Positions 35,077-44,198 of a stretch of 44,620 nt of DNA are shown here, piece after piece. The DNA is from a virus. Position 1 is the first letter of the stretch. Each line of letters begins with the position of its first letter. A program made the translations under genes and the position numbers. The stretch covers positions 1 through 44,620 of the IMG/VR virus record IMGVR_UViG_3300027739_000016. One strand, written 5' to 3'. The notes under the pieces were generated by a model. That model did no database searches and was not told the origin of the DNA. It worked only from the letters and a program-made list of their open reading frames with translations.

Positions 35077-36342
35077 TTACTCCGTTAGAGCCTGGTTCAA
35101 AATCGCCCTGCGGAGTCGCTCTTCTACCGCCGGGATCGAGATCCGCTTCGAGCCTTGCCCGATCTGAAAAACTGCCCCGTCTTCGTCGACGACGATCAGG
35201 CTGTCTTTTACCTGGATCGCGGTTCCCTCCCAGGTGCCTCTGTCGAACAAGATCCCCGAGAAGCGGGTCACGGGTTCGTCAGGGTTCCCTGTAGTGATCC
35301 AGGGTTCGGTCGTCTTCTGGCCACAGAGCCAGAACATCTCGCCGAAGACAACCACCTGCTGGATCCCGTCAGGACTCCGTTCTGCTGTGGCGTAGGAGAG
35401 AGGATCGATGACCGTCTCTCCTGGGTTGATGTAATAGAACCTTCCGGTGATCGCACCGGTCTGGATCGGAATCACGATGACGTACGAATTGATATGCGCC
35501 AGGGAGACCGCACCGACGTCGTCGGGGAGCGGGATCTGCCGAAGCATCTCGTCGCCGCCCTGTTCCAGCGTCGCCGCAGACCAGGCGAGGACGGAAGACG
35601 TCTCGGTGGTCGCTATCGCGTTACCGGTCGTCCCTGTCTCTACAGCCGCTACGTATAGGTCGTTACCCGAGTAATTCGTCGCCGTCACAGTCGTGTGTCC
35701 GACAAGAACGGTCGAATAGTCCGTCCCCGGGGTCCCGGAATCGTTGATAGCCTTGAACAGATTCGCCAGAGACAAAGGTCCTGTGGCGCCTATCAGTACG
35801 TTCCAAGGGTTGGCAAGCGTCCCGGCAGGAGATCCGGTATCCAGTCCCGACGACACGAATTTGTAGTAAGTCGTCCCGATCGTAACGGTGTCACCGGCGG
35901 TAGGATTGCCCGAAGCCTGCAGGTGTCCGATCGCCTGGCCGTCTTCTGTGTAGACCCAGAGAAGACCTCCCTCGGCGATAAAGAGGAAGGCCGGGACCGT
36001 GTCTCCTATCGGAGAAGTAGCAGCCATCGCGATGTCGCCGACGGTGTCGGAAGAAATCGTCCCGATGCTCCGAGACGTCCCTGCGGTCGAGTCGACACGA
36101 TGGAGATCCGTTCCGGATACGGTGAAGAGATCGTTGCTGAATACGCCCGAGGCTGAATACAGCTTACGGATAGGCCCGGTGCCGACTTCGATGAATTTCT
36201 TGAGACTCGGACGAGAGATCGCCGACGCACCTGAGTCGTTGAGAGCCGGATTCTGTTCGAAGAAACGATTCTTCAAAGGAATCTGTGACGCCTTGGCGAC
36301 GCCACGATCGTAGTTACTCTTCGCTAGGTCTAGAGTCTTCAC
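35077..36342 (-). CDS. P22 gp10-like DNA-stabilisation / tail protein, N-terminal part (421 aa)
   Basis: Begins with the family pattern LKNRFFEQNPALND...ISRPSLKKF, continues as a beta-propeller-like chain with FTVSGTDLHRV, PIGHLQASGN and FWLCGQKTTEPW, and stops just after GSKRISIPAVEERLRRAI. In relatives the chain runs on into a GHxFYVL block, found here in gene 33993-33148. It plugs the portal vertex. GTG start in a GTGA overlap, GAGGAAG upstream. Confidence 0.78.
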   Translation of the reverse strand: MKTLDLAKSNYDRGVAKASQIPLKNRFFEQNPALNDSGASAISRPSLKKFIEVGTGPIRKLYSASGVFSNDLFTVSGTDLHRVDSTAGTSRSIGTISSDTVGDIAMAATSPIGDTVPAFLFIAEGGLLWVYTEDGQAIGHLQASGNPTAGDTVTIGTTYYKFVSSGLDTGSPAGTLANPWNVLIGATGPLSLANLFKAINDSGTPGTDYSTVLVGHTTVTATNYSGNDLYVAAVETGTTGNAIATTETSSVLAWSAATLEQGGDEMLRQIPLPDDVGAVSLAHINSYVIVIPIQTGAITGRFYYINPGETVIDPLSYATAERSPDGIQQVVVFGEMFWLCGQKTTEPWITTGNPDEPVTRFSGILFDRGTWEGTAIQVKDSLIVVDEDGAVFQIGQGSKRISIPAVEERLRRAILNQALTE

Positions 36343-37088
36343 CAGGTTCTTCCTCGATTAAACGTCTGGCTGTCTACGCCATACTGATACATCTTACTAG
36401 ACGGCAACCGGCGAAGGGCGAGTTCCGACGAAGACTCTCGAGACTGCTTGTAACGCGACTTAAACTTGCGCATCAGTTCGGTATACCTGTTACCCGACTG
36501 GGCGTCGAGGACGACACCGTTCCGTGGGTTTAGGCGCAGAGCCAGCCCGATGACAAGCATGTCTTCGAATTCTTGCGGAAAAGGGTTGTCGTCAGAAGTC
36601 GTGAGATCCGCAACACGCTTCCAATCCCCTAGGTCGGCCCGGTAGAACCAGGCACGGTTGAGACCGTCTTCGTGCAGATTGAGATCGACACCGGATTCGA
36701 CGGTCCTCCCGTTCCCGTTCAGGGTCAGGTTATACGTCGCGAAGTTACTCGATGCGTCGATGACCGCGACACGCTCTCCGTCCGCCGGGGCCGGGTTGAG
36801 ATCGATCACTTTCGTCGCTGCGAGGTTACAGACCAGCCGGGTGTTCGAAGGGACGAAACGGGAATCGATGTCGTCGAAAGAGAAGGAGATAAGTTCCGGA
36901 GTCGTTACATTCGTCTCTCCGTAACCGAGATCTTGGAGTTCTTCGCCGAGCTCGAACGAGAAGAGACTCGCGACGTAACGGTTCAAGAGACGGAGAGCCT
37001 CTGTCGTCTCTTCCGTAGTGGGAGACTGCCCGACCATCAGCAGGTTGCTTTCGCGCAGGGCGTCGGTGATAATAGTCGAGACAGTCAT
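36339..37088 (-). CDS. P22 gp4-like tail accessory factor (249 aa)
   Basis: IITDALRESNLLMVGQSPTTEETTEALRLLNR is the usual helical opening of these connector proteins. A beta-domain follows and the C-terminus is basic and helical. It binds below the portal ring and starts tail assembly. ATG at 37088 has AAGGAAA upstream. Confidence 0.85.
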   Translation of the reverse strand: MTVSTIITDALRESNLLMVGQSPTTEETTEALRLLNRYVASLFSFELGEELQDLGYGETNVTTPELISFSFDDIDSRFVPSNTRLVCNLAATKVIDLNPAPADGERVAVIDASSNFATYNLTLNGNGRTVESGVDLNLHEDGLNRAWFYRADLGDWKRVADLTTSDDNPFPQEFEDMLVIGLALRLNPRNGVVLDAQSGNRYTELMRKFKSRYKQSRESSSELALRRLPSSKMYQYGVDSQTFNRGRTW

Positions 37089-37097
37089 CGGGTTTCC

Positions 37098-37208
37098 TTA
37101 TAGGAGGTCGGAAGGGGCGACAGGCCAGGCTTCTACCGTGTCTAAGACGACTTTCGTAAGGCGGTCGAAGTTGACCGTCGCCGTGGCCTTGGGTTTGAAA
37201 GGAACCAT
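37098..37208 (-). CDS. Tiny protein after the coat gene (36 aa)
   Basis: ATG at 37208 follows AGGAG. It reads MVPFKPKATATVNFDRLTK and ends EAWPVAPSDLL. It lies beyond the terminator-like hairpin that follows the coat gene, so its expression depends on read-through. Small connector-region peptides of this kind occur in related phages; function unknown. Confidence 0.65.
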   Translation of the reverse strand: MVPFKPKATATVNFDRLTKVVLDTVEAWPVAPSDLL

Positions 37209-37219
37209 TGAATCTCCTG

Positions 37220-37257
37220 TAAAAAGGAGGGGGAGCCCCGAAAGACTCCCCCTTTTT
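37220..37257 (-). terminator. Attenuating terminator after the coat gene
   Basis: On the minus strand GGGGGAGT pairs with GCTCCCCC around CTTTCGGG, followed by TCCTTTTT. The imperfect T-tract suggests partial termination, lowering expression of the tail genes relative to coat. Confidence 0.7.
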
Positions 37258-37258
37258 A

Positions 37259-38569
37259 TTAGGCGACGCCGTTGAGACGGACGATACGCCGACGTTCGCG
37301 GACGTTGGCAGTCAGAGCGACGTCGAAACGGACGCTGTGGTCGCCGGTCCCGAAGTCCGAGTGCTGCCACATGCGGACCGACAGAGGAACCTTCGACAGG
37401 CTCTTGCGGGTCGCGGTACCGGTGGCAGGCAGGATCAGATCGGCGGTGTCTACGACGATCGCACCCTTTTGGATCAGGGCACGCGGGCGATAGGCCGTCG
37501 AGGCCGTGCCTACGAACGTGATCGCGGCGTCGTTAGCCGGGGCTGCGTCCACCGTCGCATGGGCGGTATTCACCAGGATCGCACCACCCGAACCCGAACC
37601 CGGGACGATGATCGCCGGGAAGATACGGAGGGCGGCGATTGCGCCAGTCGTCGCGGTATGGTCGCCAACGACTCGGAACTGCTGAAGGTTCGAACGGACG
37701 GCGCCTGCACGGTTGTCGTAGGCATAGACGCCTGCGATCGTGAAGACTTCACCGTCCTTGATCGTCTGCGAACCAGTCAGACCGTCGATCGCGATCGTCT
37801 GCGTCATGTACTGCCCCGGAGCACCCGAGGTGGCGACAGTCGAGTAGTCGACGTTCTGGCTTGCACCGTTGATCAGCGCGGCACCGGAGGCGGCACGGGA
37901 GCCGACAGTCAGTGACGGAAGCTGTTGGGTGAAGACGGTAGGAATACCGTTGACCTCACCTGCGAAACCAGAACGGAAGGCACCGGTTGCGAGACTGTCA
38001 GTCGCCGGGTAGGCAACCAGCGTCTCGGCCAGAGCCTGACGGTCGGCATACGACAGAACAAGGCGGAGGTCTTCGTCGCCGACACCCTCTTCCTTCAGAC
38101 GGGTGTATGCCGTCGCGACGTCGGTGTAGTCGGCTACGGTGACACCCGCTGCGGTACCGGTCCAGTTGTTCGAGGCCAGGACTGCGTACGAAAGGACGTA
38201 GGCGTCGATGGCTTCTGCAAGCTGGGTGGCTGCGTTCTTGAGGGCTTCCGACTCGCGGGCCGAATCAAGGTCACGGATCTTGACGAAATCGCCCCAACCC
38301 ATCGAAGTCCCGAAGGTCTTATTCACCTTGAAGATTTCCGAACCGAAGACGCTGTCCTGGACGCCCGAGCTGAGGTCCTTGACACCATCCGTGGTCGTAG
38401 TCACGGCGTAACGGGGGCCGACCTGTTCGATCACCTGGAGCCCGTTGCGGTCGTTCATCTCGCCGTCATGCTGCTTCCAGGACACGAGGTCCGCGGCAAT
38501 CAGGTTGTTCTGGAACTGGGCGGCAAAGGCATTGAGAACCAGCTTCTGCTGGGTAACGGTAACAGTCAT
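37259..38569 (-). CDS. P22-like major capsid protein (436 aa)
   Basis: HK97-fold coat of the P22 gp5 family: VTQQKLVLNAFAAQFQNNL at the N-terminus, VGPRYAVTTTTDGVKDLSSG, VGDEDLRLVLSYADRQAL and C-terminal VRFDVALTANVRERRRIVRL. The length matches the family (about 430). ATG at 38569 has AAGGAAG. Between the scaffold gene and a terminator-like hairpin, as expected for the most expressed virion gene. Confidence 0.92.
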   Translation of the reverse strand: MTVTVTQQKLVLNAFAAQFQNNLIAADLVSWKQHDGEMNDRNGLQVIEQVGPRYAVTTTTDGVKDLSSGVQDSVFGSEIFKVNKTFGTSMGWGDFVKIRDLDSARESEALKNAATQLAEAIDAYVLSYAVLASNNWTGTAAGVTVADYTDVATAYTRLKEEGVGDEDLRLVLSYADRQALAETLVAYPATDSLATGAFRSGFAGEVNGIPTVFTQQLPSLTVGSRAASGAALINGASQNVDYSTVATSGAPGQYMTQTIAIDGLTGSQTIKDGEVFTIAGVYAYDNRAGAVRSNLQQFRVVGDHTATTGAIAALRIFPAIIVPGSGSGGAILVNTAHATVDAAPANDAAITFVGTASTAYRPRALIQKGAIVVDTADLILPATGTATRKSLSKVPLSVRMWQHSDFGTGDHSVRFDVALTANVRERRRIVRLNGVA

Positions 38570-38603
38570 TTACTCTTCCTTATATGCCTTTGCGAAGCCT
38601 GGT

Positions 38604-39566
38604 TTATTTCCCAAAGAACTTCCTCTCAAAGGCTGCAAGGTCGTCGGTGTCATCCGGGACGTCGTGACGACCACCGGTACCGCGGGCGCGGGTCGGGGGC
38701 GGTTCAGGTGCCTCGGTCACTTTGACCTTCTTTTCTTTCGTGTCACTCAGGAACTGGGCTTCCAGTCGGCCGAGAGCGACGGTGGCTGCGACGGGACCGA
38801 GGGATGCGATATCCTTCGCGACGTCGAGGTTCGAAGACAGGTAGTAAAAGACTTCAGGGCCATGGTCCATCGCCATGATCGTCGTCGCGAGATACTCGCC
38901 ATAGGCGGGTTCGATGGTTTCAAAAGCCTGTTCGAGCAACGCACCCTTTTCACGGAGATCCGGGATCGTCTCTTCTGCCGTAGACACCTTTTCCTGCCAG
39001 GAACGTTGGAGTTCGTTCCGGACGGATTCAGTCGCCTGCCGTTCTCGTTCCGCTTCTGCGGCCCGCTTTGCCTCGGCCCTCTCGAGATCGTTTTCAAACT
39101 TAACGATGGCCTTGATGAACTTCGGATCGAAGTCACCCAGAGGATAAAGGGGTTCACCATTCTCGTCGACGTCGTCGGGGGTCGGACCAGCGGATTCCAC
39201 CGCGGGCTGGATCGCCTTTACGTCTTTGGTATCAGTATCAGTCTTCTTTTCCTGGGCTTCTCGAAGCAGACGCTCCGCTTCTTCAGCCCGTCGTTCGGCG
39301 GCATAACGTGCCGCAGTCAGTTCGTCGATTCGTTCTTTGGCAGTCTTCTTCGGCTTCACCTTGAAGACAGAAGTGTCTTCAGTGTCCTCTGTCTCTACCT
39401 GTTCGAGGGAATCGTCCTCGGGGATCGACGTCCCCTTTTCTTCCGGCTCCTGAGAAGTGGCCTCTTCTTTGCTCGCTTCTGGTTCGGCAGGCCGTGCCTT
39501 ACCCGTGAAGAGGGCTTCGAAGTCTTCAAGGTTGTCCGTGTCTACGGGAATCGTCTGTTCAGTCAT
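38604..39566 (-). CDS. Scaffolding protein (320 aa)
   Basis: Highly charged and helical, with acidic N-terminal low complexity (EASKEEATSQEPEEKG), a long coiled coil (AERRAEEAERLLREAQEKK) and a basic C-terminus near DDLAAFERKFFGK, where scaffolds of P22 type contact coat. ATG at 39566 has AAGGA upstream; TTG at 39581 is less likely. Confidence 0.87.
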   Translation of the reverse strand: MTEQTIPVDTDNLEDFEALFTGKARPAEPEASKEEATSQEPEEKGTSIPEDDSLEQVETEDTEDTSVFKVKPKKTAKERIDELTAARYAAERRAEEAERLLREAQEKKTDTDTKDVKAIQPAVESAGPTPDDVDENGEPLYPLGDFDPKFIKAIVKFENDLERAEAKRAAEAERERQATESVRNELQRSWQEKVSTAEETIPDLREKGALLEQAFETIEPAYGEYLATTIMAMDHGPEVFYYLSSNLDVAKDIASLGPVAATVALGRLEAQFLSDTKEKKVKVTEAPEPPPTRARGTGGRHDVPDDTDDLAAFERKFFGK

Positions 39567-39638
39567 GTAGCGGTCCTTCAACCGACTGCTTAAGGCAGGC
39601 TACCCGGGGGTGCAGCAAGACCCCCGGACCCGTGGTAC

Positions 39639-41762
39639 TCATTCAGGAGTCTCAGACTCCGTCTCCTCCGAAGAGGATTCCTTTTCGACCATCTGCTTCT
39701 CGACCTCGCGGCTATGCGCAAGGACTTCGGCGATCGCGTTCTGTTCCAGCTGTGTCCCGTCGACTTGGTTGTCCGACAGGGCCCGGATTCTCTGGGTATG
39801 CGCGTCGTAGCGCTTGATCTCAAGCTCTTCGTCACGATTCTTGGCCTCGAGTCGCAGCGTCTGATTCTCCATTTCGAGCTCCTGCAGACGTTGCATAGCC
39901 TGCTGTGCCTGTTCTGGATCGATCTGCTGACCGACACCCGCAGCCTCCATCGCCTTCCGGTCCTCTTCGTCGAGGTACTGGGGTGGGATGGTTTTCTTGA
40001 GCCGCTCGGCGATCTTCTCTGCCCCTGGCCAATCCTGGGACTTGGCGATCACGTCGCCTGCCACCTGGATCAACTGCGGCCAGACTTGAATCGACTGCAT
40101 CATCGCCTCTGCCGCCTCTGCGCGACGGGTGGTGTAAGACGCCCCGGTCGACAGTGCGACGTCATAATTGCCTACGGCCAGGTTGGGCGATTCGGGATCG
40201 TAAGGATCGTTGATCTTCTGCAGCTTGGCAGACTCGTCTTCCCCGATCAGGCGAACCGTTCGGGTTCCGTCGTAGATCTGCGGGATAAGCTGGTTGATGA
40301 TGTCCCCGGCCTCGAGAAGCGCCGCGTTACCGTTGTCGTAGAACGTCAGCGACGCGACGTCGCCTTCTCGCTGTCGAGCCATGATCGCCTTACCCGACGT
40401 CTCGTTACTCCGGATACCGAGGGAGGCGTCGTGGATCCCCGTGACGTCCTTCATGTCCTGGGTGTTGATGTTTGCCTCGTTCAAGAGGGCCATCTGGGGT
40501 GCAGGAGGTTCGAGACGTTGGGGCGGCGCTTCGGCGCCGTCGTTGTAGACCATCAATGGGTCGCGGGACAGGTGGGCCTTGCGGAACTGCTCTTCACGGC
40601 CTTCGACGGCGCTCTCAGGAGCGATCCACTGGGCCTTGGGTGCGTAGCCTAGCTGTTCGGCAGCCACCGATCGCCAGAAGTTCCTCAGCCGGGCTGGGTC
40701 CTTCATGAATCGGACAAGCCCGTAACGGACACGCTTGCCTGCTACGTTGACTACCCGACCCGTCATACGGACGATGGGAAGCCTGTTGAGGCGGTACTCG
40801 TAGGGACCGGAAAGAATCTTCCAGCCGGTGACGAGGTGCATCTGGGCGTAGAGACAAGGGGCGACACGTACCTTGAGAGGAGGGCCGTGCTTCGTCGTCA
40901 GATCATCCATGTTCTTGGCGTCGACTGCCCTGATGCTTCCGTCTTGGAAGAGACAGACGAGCCGGTCGCGTTCGATAAGACGCCAGTCTTCGATGACTCG
41001 GACGGTCTTGTCGTCGATCCAGCCACCACGTCGGTAGGAGATCGTCTCGCCACGGGAGAGAATCGACGTATCGGCACCCTTCCACTTCCGGTCGAATTCC
41101 TTCTGGGGGATCTTGTCTTCGACGAATACCCGTCGGGCGTCACGCCCTGTCGGATCGATCGACATCCTGTCCCAGACGACCGAGAGTGCGTCGTCGATCG
41201 GTCGGATAAAGACGTCCTGATCGAATACGTCGTCCTTTGCGTACTCGACGGCGACCCGGAAGGCCCCGTCACCGCACTGGACCGTGCTCTCAAACGCCAT
41301 GTCGTAGACACGGTCGGCTCGAGACTTGTACTCGATAGAACGTATCAGGTCCCCGCGAACCGATGCAATATCGACATCACCGTCTTCGCCAGGCAGGACC
41401 TTGATTGAATTCCGTTGTTGCCGCCAGTCACCTACCAGCTGGGCAGTGAACTGAGGGATCTGGTTGATCACGAGACAGGGAAGACCCGTCCGGTGCTCTA
41501 GGACCTGGGGGTCCCACTGCTCGCCGGCGGCGAACATCTTGTCGTCTTCCGCCTCTCGACGGTTCTCGCGATCGAAATCGAGGTTCGCCTCGTACTCCTC
41601 TCGCATGTCTTTGAGGTAGTCTTCGACGGAATCAAAACCGTCCGGGACGTAATCCTTCTTGACGTTGTCAGAGAACTCGAGGGCGTCTACCTCCCGTGCG
41701 GGCTCTGAAGTCTCTTCGGAGACGTCCGTCTCGCCGGGCTCAAAGCCCTCTTGTTCGATCAT
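39639..41762 (-). CDS. P22-like portal protein (707 aa)
   Basis: Dodecameric DNA gate. LVINQIPQFTAQLVGDWRQQR and FESTVQCGDGAFRVAVEY are typical of P22-type portals, as are DDALSVVWDRMSIDPTGRDA and ASLGIRSNETSGKAI. A long helical barrel-like C-terminus (QAMQRLQELEMENQTLRLEA) ends in an acidic tail. The start at 41762 gives an ATGA overlap with TerL and an AGGA eight bases upstream; ATG at 41771 lacks spacing. Confidence 0.92.
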   Translation of the reverse strand: MIEQEGFEPGETDVSEETSEPAREVDALEFSDNVKKDYVPDGFDSVEDYLKDMREEYEANLDFDRENRREAEDDKMFAAGEQWDPQVLEHRTGLPCLVINQIPQFTAQLVGDWRQQRNSIKVLPGEDGDVDIASVRGDLIRSIEYKSRADRVYDMAFESTVQCGDGAFRVAVEYAKDDVFDQDVFIRPIDDALSVVWDRMSIDPTGRDARRVFVEDKIPQKEFDRKWKGADTSILSRGETISYRRGGWIDDKTVRVIEDWRLIERDRLVCLFQDGSIRAVDAKNMDDLTTKHGPPLKVRVAPCLYAQMHLVTGWKILSGPYEYRLNRLPIVRMTGRVVNVAGKRVRYGLVRFMKDPARLRNFWRSVAAEQLGYAPKAQWIAPESAVEGREEQFRKAHLSRDPLMVYNDGAEAPPQRLEPPAPQMALLNEANINTQDMKDVTGIHDASLGIRSNETSGKAIMARQREGDVASLTFYDNGNAALLEAGDIINQLIPQIYDGTRTVRLIGEDESAKLQKINDPYDPESPNLAVGNYDVALSTGASYTTRRAEAAEAMMQSIQVWPQLIQVAGDVIAKSQDWPGAEKIAERLKKTIPPQYLDEEDRKAMEAAGVGQQIDPEQAQQAMQRLQELEMENQTLRLEAKNRDEELEIKRYDAHTQRIRALSDNQVDGTQLEQNAIAEVLAHSREVEKQMVEKESSSEETESETPE

Positions 41763-43174
41763 GCCATCCATCCTGTAGGTAAGTGGGAAAGAGATCCACT
41801 TGGTTTGTACTTCTCTTCCTTGTCGCGTCCTTCGACCCTCGCGCCTCGGCGACGGGAAGTGATCTTGTCGAAGACTTCTGTCAGGCCCCAGACAAGCGCA
41901 TCGACCCGGTCAGGAGAGCCCATGCTAGGGGTTCGTAGGTTGTCGATAGAGAAAAGGCACATCTGGTCTTCAAGCCTGTCAAGGCGTCCGACGTGATGGA
42001 CCCGACCTTGTTCGTAAAGCGCCGAGATAGGTTCTGCACGTACATGTTTGCCTCTTGTCGCCGAGACGAGTGTCACGGGGATCGAACGGTCGACGGCACG
42101 GATGACTGCTGCCACCATGTCCCCGCCTTGGTTCTTTTCTGCGACGATCTTGTCTGCCTCTAGTTCCCGGTACAGCCGGACGGCTGCCCTTGCCCACTCT
42201 TCGGGAGAACCCTTGAGCGATCGGTCTGCGAGTACGTAACCCTTTGCGTATCCGTCTGCGTCTCTTGCGACACCGACTCCTACGATACCCGTCTCGTCCG
42301 AACCCTCGTTGTTACTAGCCGCGGGATCGACTGCGACGATTACACGGTCGAGTTCAGGTGCCTCCTTCAACCGGATGCCGTCAAGCATCTCACGGTTCCA
42401 GAGGGCGCCGGGGATGTCGTCGAGGATCTCGCCGTCGAGTTCCTGTCGGCCCAGCCGGGTGCCACCGTACTTGTTCTCGATCTCACGCATGAAGGACTCG
42501 GCCATGTTGACGGCGTTGTCTCGGGTCGAGCCACGGGTGACTGCGACGTAAGGGTCTTTGATCAAAGACCTGACAAGAGGGATAGGACGGGGAGTCGTCG
42601 TGACGATAGTCCTGGGACGGTCGCCTAGGCGGAGACCGAACTGAAGCTGGTCCCACATCTCTTGGGCGTAGTCCCACTTAGCGAGTTCGTCGCACCAGGC
42701 TCCGTCATGCTGGGGACCACGAAGCTGGTCGGGCTCTGTGGCGTTATACAGCCAGGCCTGGGCCCCGTTGGGCCACACGACTACACGCTTAGAGGGGTGG
42801 TAGGTCGGACGGAAGTCCGGTGGATGGACGGCCAACAGGCCGCTCTCACCGAGCACCATGACGTCTCGGGCGTCGGCAGACGTCTCTGCGACTAGAGCGA
42901 TTCTCGAACACTGGCCTGGGCCCAAGGGGGTGGATCCGCAGACCCACTTCCTGATGGTTTCGGCTCCCGTCCGAGTCTTGCCGAAACCACGACCTGCGAG
43001 GATGAACCAGGTGTTCCAATCCCCTTCGGGCTCGAGCTGGTTAGGCCTGGCCCAGAAATCCCATTGATATTTCAACTGAGCCTGTGTCTCAGTGGGTAGT
43101 TCCTGAAGGAGCCTCGTCCTCTGCTCTTCGGGCAGCGAGGCCAGATATTGCGCGGGCGAAATCTGCGGCTTCAT
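41759..43174 (-). CDS. Terminase large subunit (471 aa)
   Basis: Packaging motor. Walker A AGRGFGKT at residues 60-67, Walker B-type GAWCDELAKW, and the RNase H-like nuclease with VIVAVDPAAS, IVAEKNQGGDM and C-terminal RVDALVWGLTE. ATG at 43174 with GAAGG upstream; overlaps the small subunit gene by 86 bases. Confidence 0.93.
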   Translation of the reverse strand: MKPQISPAQYLASLPEEQRTRLLQELPTETQAQLKYQWDFWARPNQLEPEGDWNTWFILAGRGFGKTRTGAETIRKWVCGSTPLGPGQCSRIALVAETSADARDVMVLGESGLLAVHPPDFRPTYHPSKRVVVWPNGAQAWLYNATEPDQLRGPQHDGAWCDELAKWDYAQEMWDQLQFGLRLGDRPRTIVTTTPRPIPLVRSLIKDPYVAVTRGSTRDNAVNMAESFMREIENKYGGTRLGRQELDGEILDDIPGALWNREMLDGIRLKEAPELDRVIVAVDPAASNNEGSDETGIVGVGVARDADGYAKGYVLADRSLKGSPEEWARAAVRLYRELEADKIVAEKNQGGDMVAAVIRAVDRSIPVTLVSATRGKHVRAEPISALYEQGRVHHVGRLDRLEDQMCLFSIDNLRTPSMGSPDRVDALVWGLTEVFDKITSRRRGARVEGRDKEEKYKPSGSLSHLPTGWMA

Positions 43175-43646
43175 TTTGTACCTTCTCGTACTGGATCGCC
43201 TCACCGTCTCGGCCCGTGATTTCGGTCCGATCGATGAACATCCCTAGGTGTCGAGCCAGGAGCTCTAGGCCCCGTAGACGGTCGCCGTCCTTGGCCTCTG
43301 GCTTCGAGATAATAGCCGTCACCTGGGCGACGACGTAGTCGGGATCGATTGCCGTGATCTTCGCCTCCTTGGACGTCATGAGTTCATCGACGAGACGCTT
43401 GACGCCTTCGTGACGGATGAGGATATATGCCTGTCGGTCGACGTAAGCCTTGGAATAACCGGCCCTCAAGGCGGCGGCAGAGGCGTTGAAATCGACGACG
43501 TATTCCCGTGCGAATGCCCTCTGGCGAGGGGTGAGTGCGGTCTCGAGGGCCTTGATGTCGTCTGCCTCGAGTGCGTTTTTGACGCCCTTCGGGGTCGGTC
43601 GTTTCGAGTCGTGTGGGTGTCGGGCCTTGCCCGTCGCCTTGCTCAT
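43089..43646 (-). CDS. Terminase small subunit (185 aa)
   Basis: Terminase_2-type DNA recognition: ALTPRQRAFAREYVVDFNAS, then AALRAGYSKA and a helix-turn-helix, with a long C-terminal helical region. It selects phage DNA for packaging. ATGA overlap with the upstream HNH-like gene. Confidence 0.9.
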   Translation of the reverse strand: MSKATGKARHPHDSKRPTPKGVKNALEADDIKALETALTPRQRAFAREYVVDFNASAAALRAGYSKAYVDRQAYILIRHEGVKRLVDELMTSKEAKITAIDPDYVVAQVTAIISKPEAKDGDRLRGLELLARHLGMFIDRTEITGRDGEAIQYEKVQNEAADFARAISGLAARRAEDEAPSGTTH

Positions 43647-43900
43647 TTCTTTTTTCCCGGTCGGTTGTTAGACCGATTCTTTGATTTCGACTGGACCCGA
43701 AGGTTCTTCATCGACATGTCGGAGGTTCTATGGTTCTTGTGGTCGACGTCCTTGCCGTCTCCCTTACGGACCTTTCCGGCCTTGACCATCTTGGCTCTGG
43801 CAGCGTTCCTCTGGGCACGTCGCTTGAGCTGTTCAGGCTTTGCGTTGTACTTCTTCTGGGCGGCTTGACGGCCTTTGGTGTTAGGACGGGTGGTTTTCAT
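43643..43900 (-). CDS. Small HNH-like basic protein (85 aa)
   Basis: Very basic. KDVDHKNHRTSDMSMKNLRV and SKSKNRS match the second half of HNH/intron-type nucleases (DH...N...NL...), but the first zinc/His part is missing. Small HNH proteins next to terminase can aid packaging cuts. ATG at 43900; first gene behind the leftward promoter. Confidence 0.72.
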   Translation of the reverse strand: MKTTRPNTKGRQAAQKKYNAKPEQLKRRAQRNAARAKMVKAGKVRKGDGKDVDHKNHRTSDMSMKNLRVQSKSKNRSNNRPGKKK

Positions 43901-43934
43901 CAAAAATTTTCTCTTCTTTCAAACCCTATACTAT

Positions 43935-43963
43935 ATTATACCAGATTTTGAGACAAATGTCAA
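43935..43963 (-). promoter_or_regulatory. Consensus sigma-70 promoter for the virion genes
   Basis: On the minus strand TTGACA (43963-43958), 17 bases, TATAAT (43940-43935), followed by ATAGTATAGGG as at 11231. ACTTGACA with preceding TTTT is shared with the rightward promoters. It drives all leftward genes; start near 43928. Confidence 0.93.
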
Positions 43964-44019
43964 GTAAAAAATGCAATCTGTTGAAAATAGTTTTCTGAAA
44001 CCCTTAAACGGGGGTGCGA

Positions 44020-44089
44020 GTCCCGGAGGGACGAGCGGGGGAGACACCTGAAAACGCGGTTCAGCCGCAGTAATCCGGGACTTCGTCCC
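44020..44089 (+). ncRNA. Candidate structured RNA with competing stems
   Basis: GTCCCGGA (44020-44027) can pair with TCCGGGAC (44074-44081) as an 8-bp closing stem, but GGGAC (44077-44081) can instead pair with GTCCC (44085-44089). GCGG/CCGC forms another hairpin inside. Mutually exclusive stems suggest a switch or small RNA. It lies between the two divergent promoters; which strand is transcribed is unclear. Low confidence as a gene. Confidence 0.35.
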
Positions 44090-44129
44090 TAGTAGACAAA
44101 AAAATCTTCATTCTTATGTCCGATTTTAC

Positions 44130-44158
44130 TTGACAAATGAGTAAATCTTTGTTATAAT
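44130..44158 (+). promoter_or_regulatory. Consensus sigma-70 promoter for the early genes
   Basis: TTGACA, 17 bases, TATAAT, with CGATTTTAC before the -35 as at 11191. If the molecule circularises or the contig is permuted, it reads through the junction into gene 438 with a leader of about 700 bases. Confidence 0.92.
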
Positions 44159-44198
44159 ATATACTTATATACTATATATAGAACATTATATAGGTCTT

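Noticed and set aside
44020-44089. Cobalamin riboswitch (expected because of the B12-dependent reductase)
   Set aside because: No B12-box-like conserved core can be recognised, and the region is not upstream of nrdJ.
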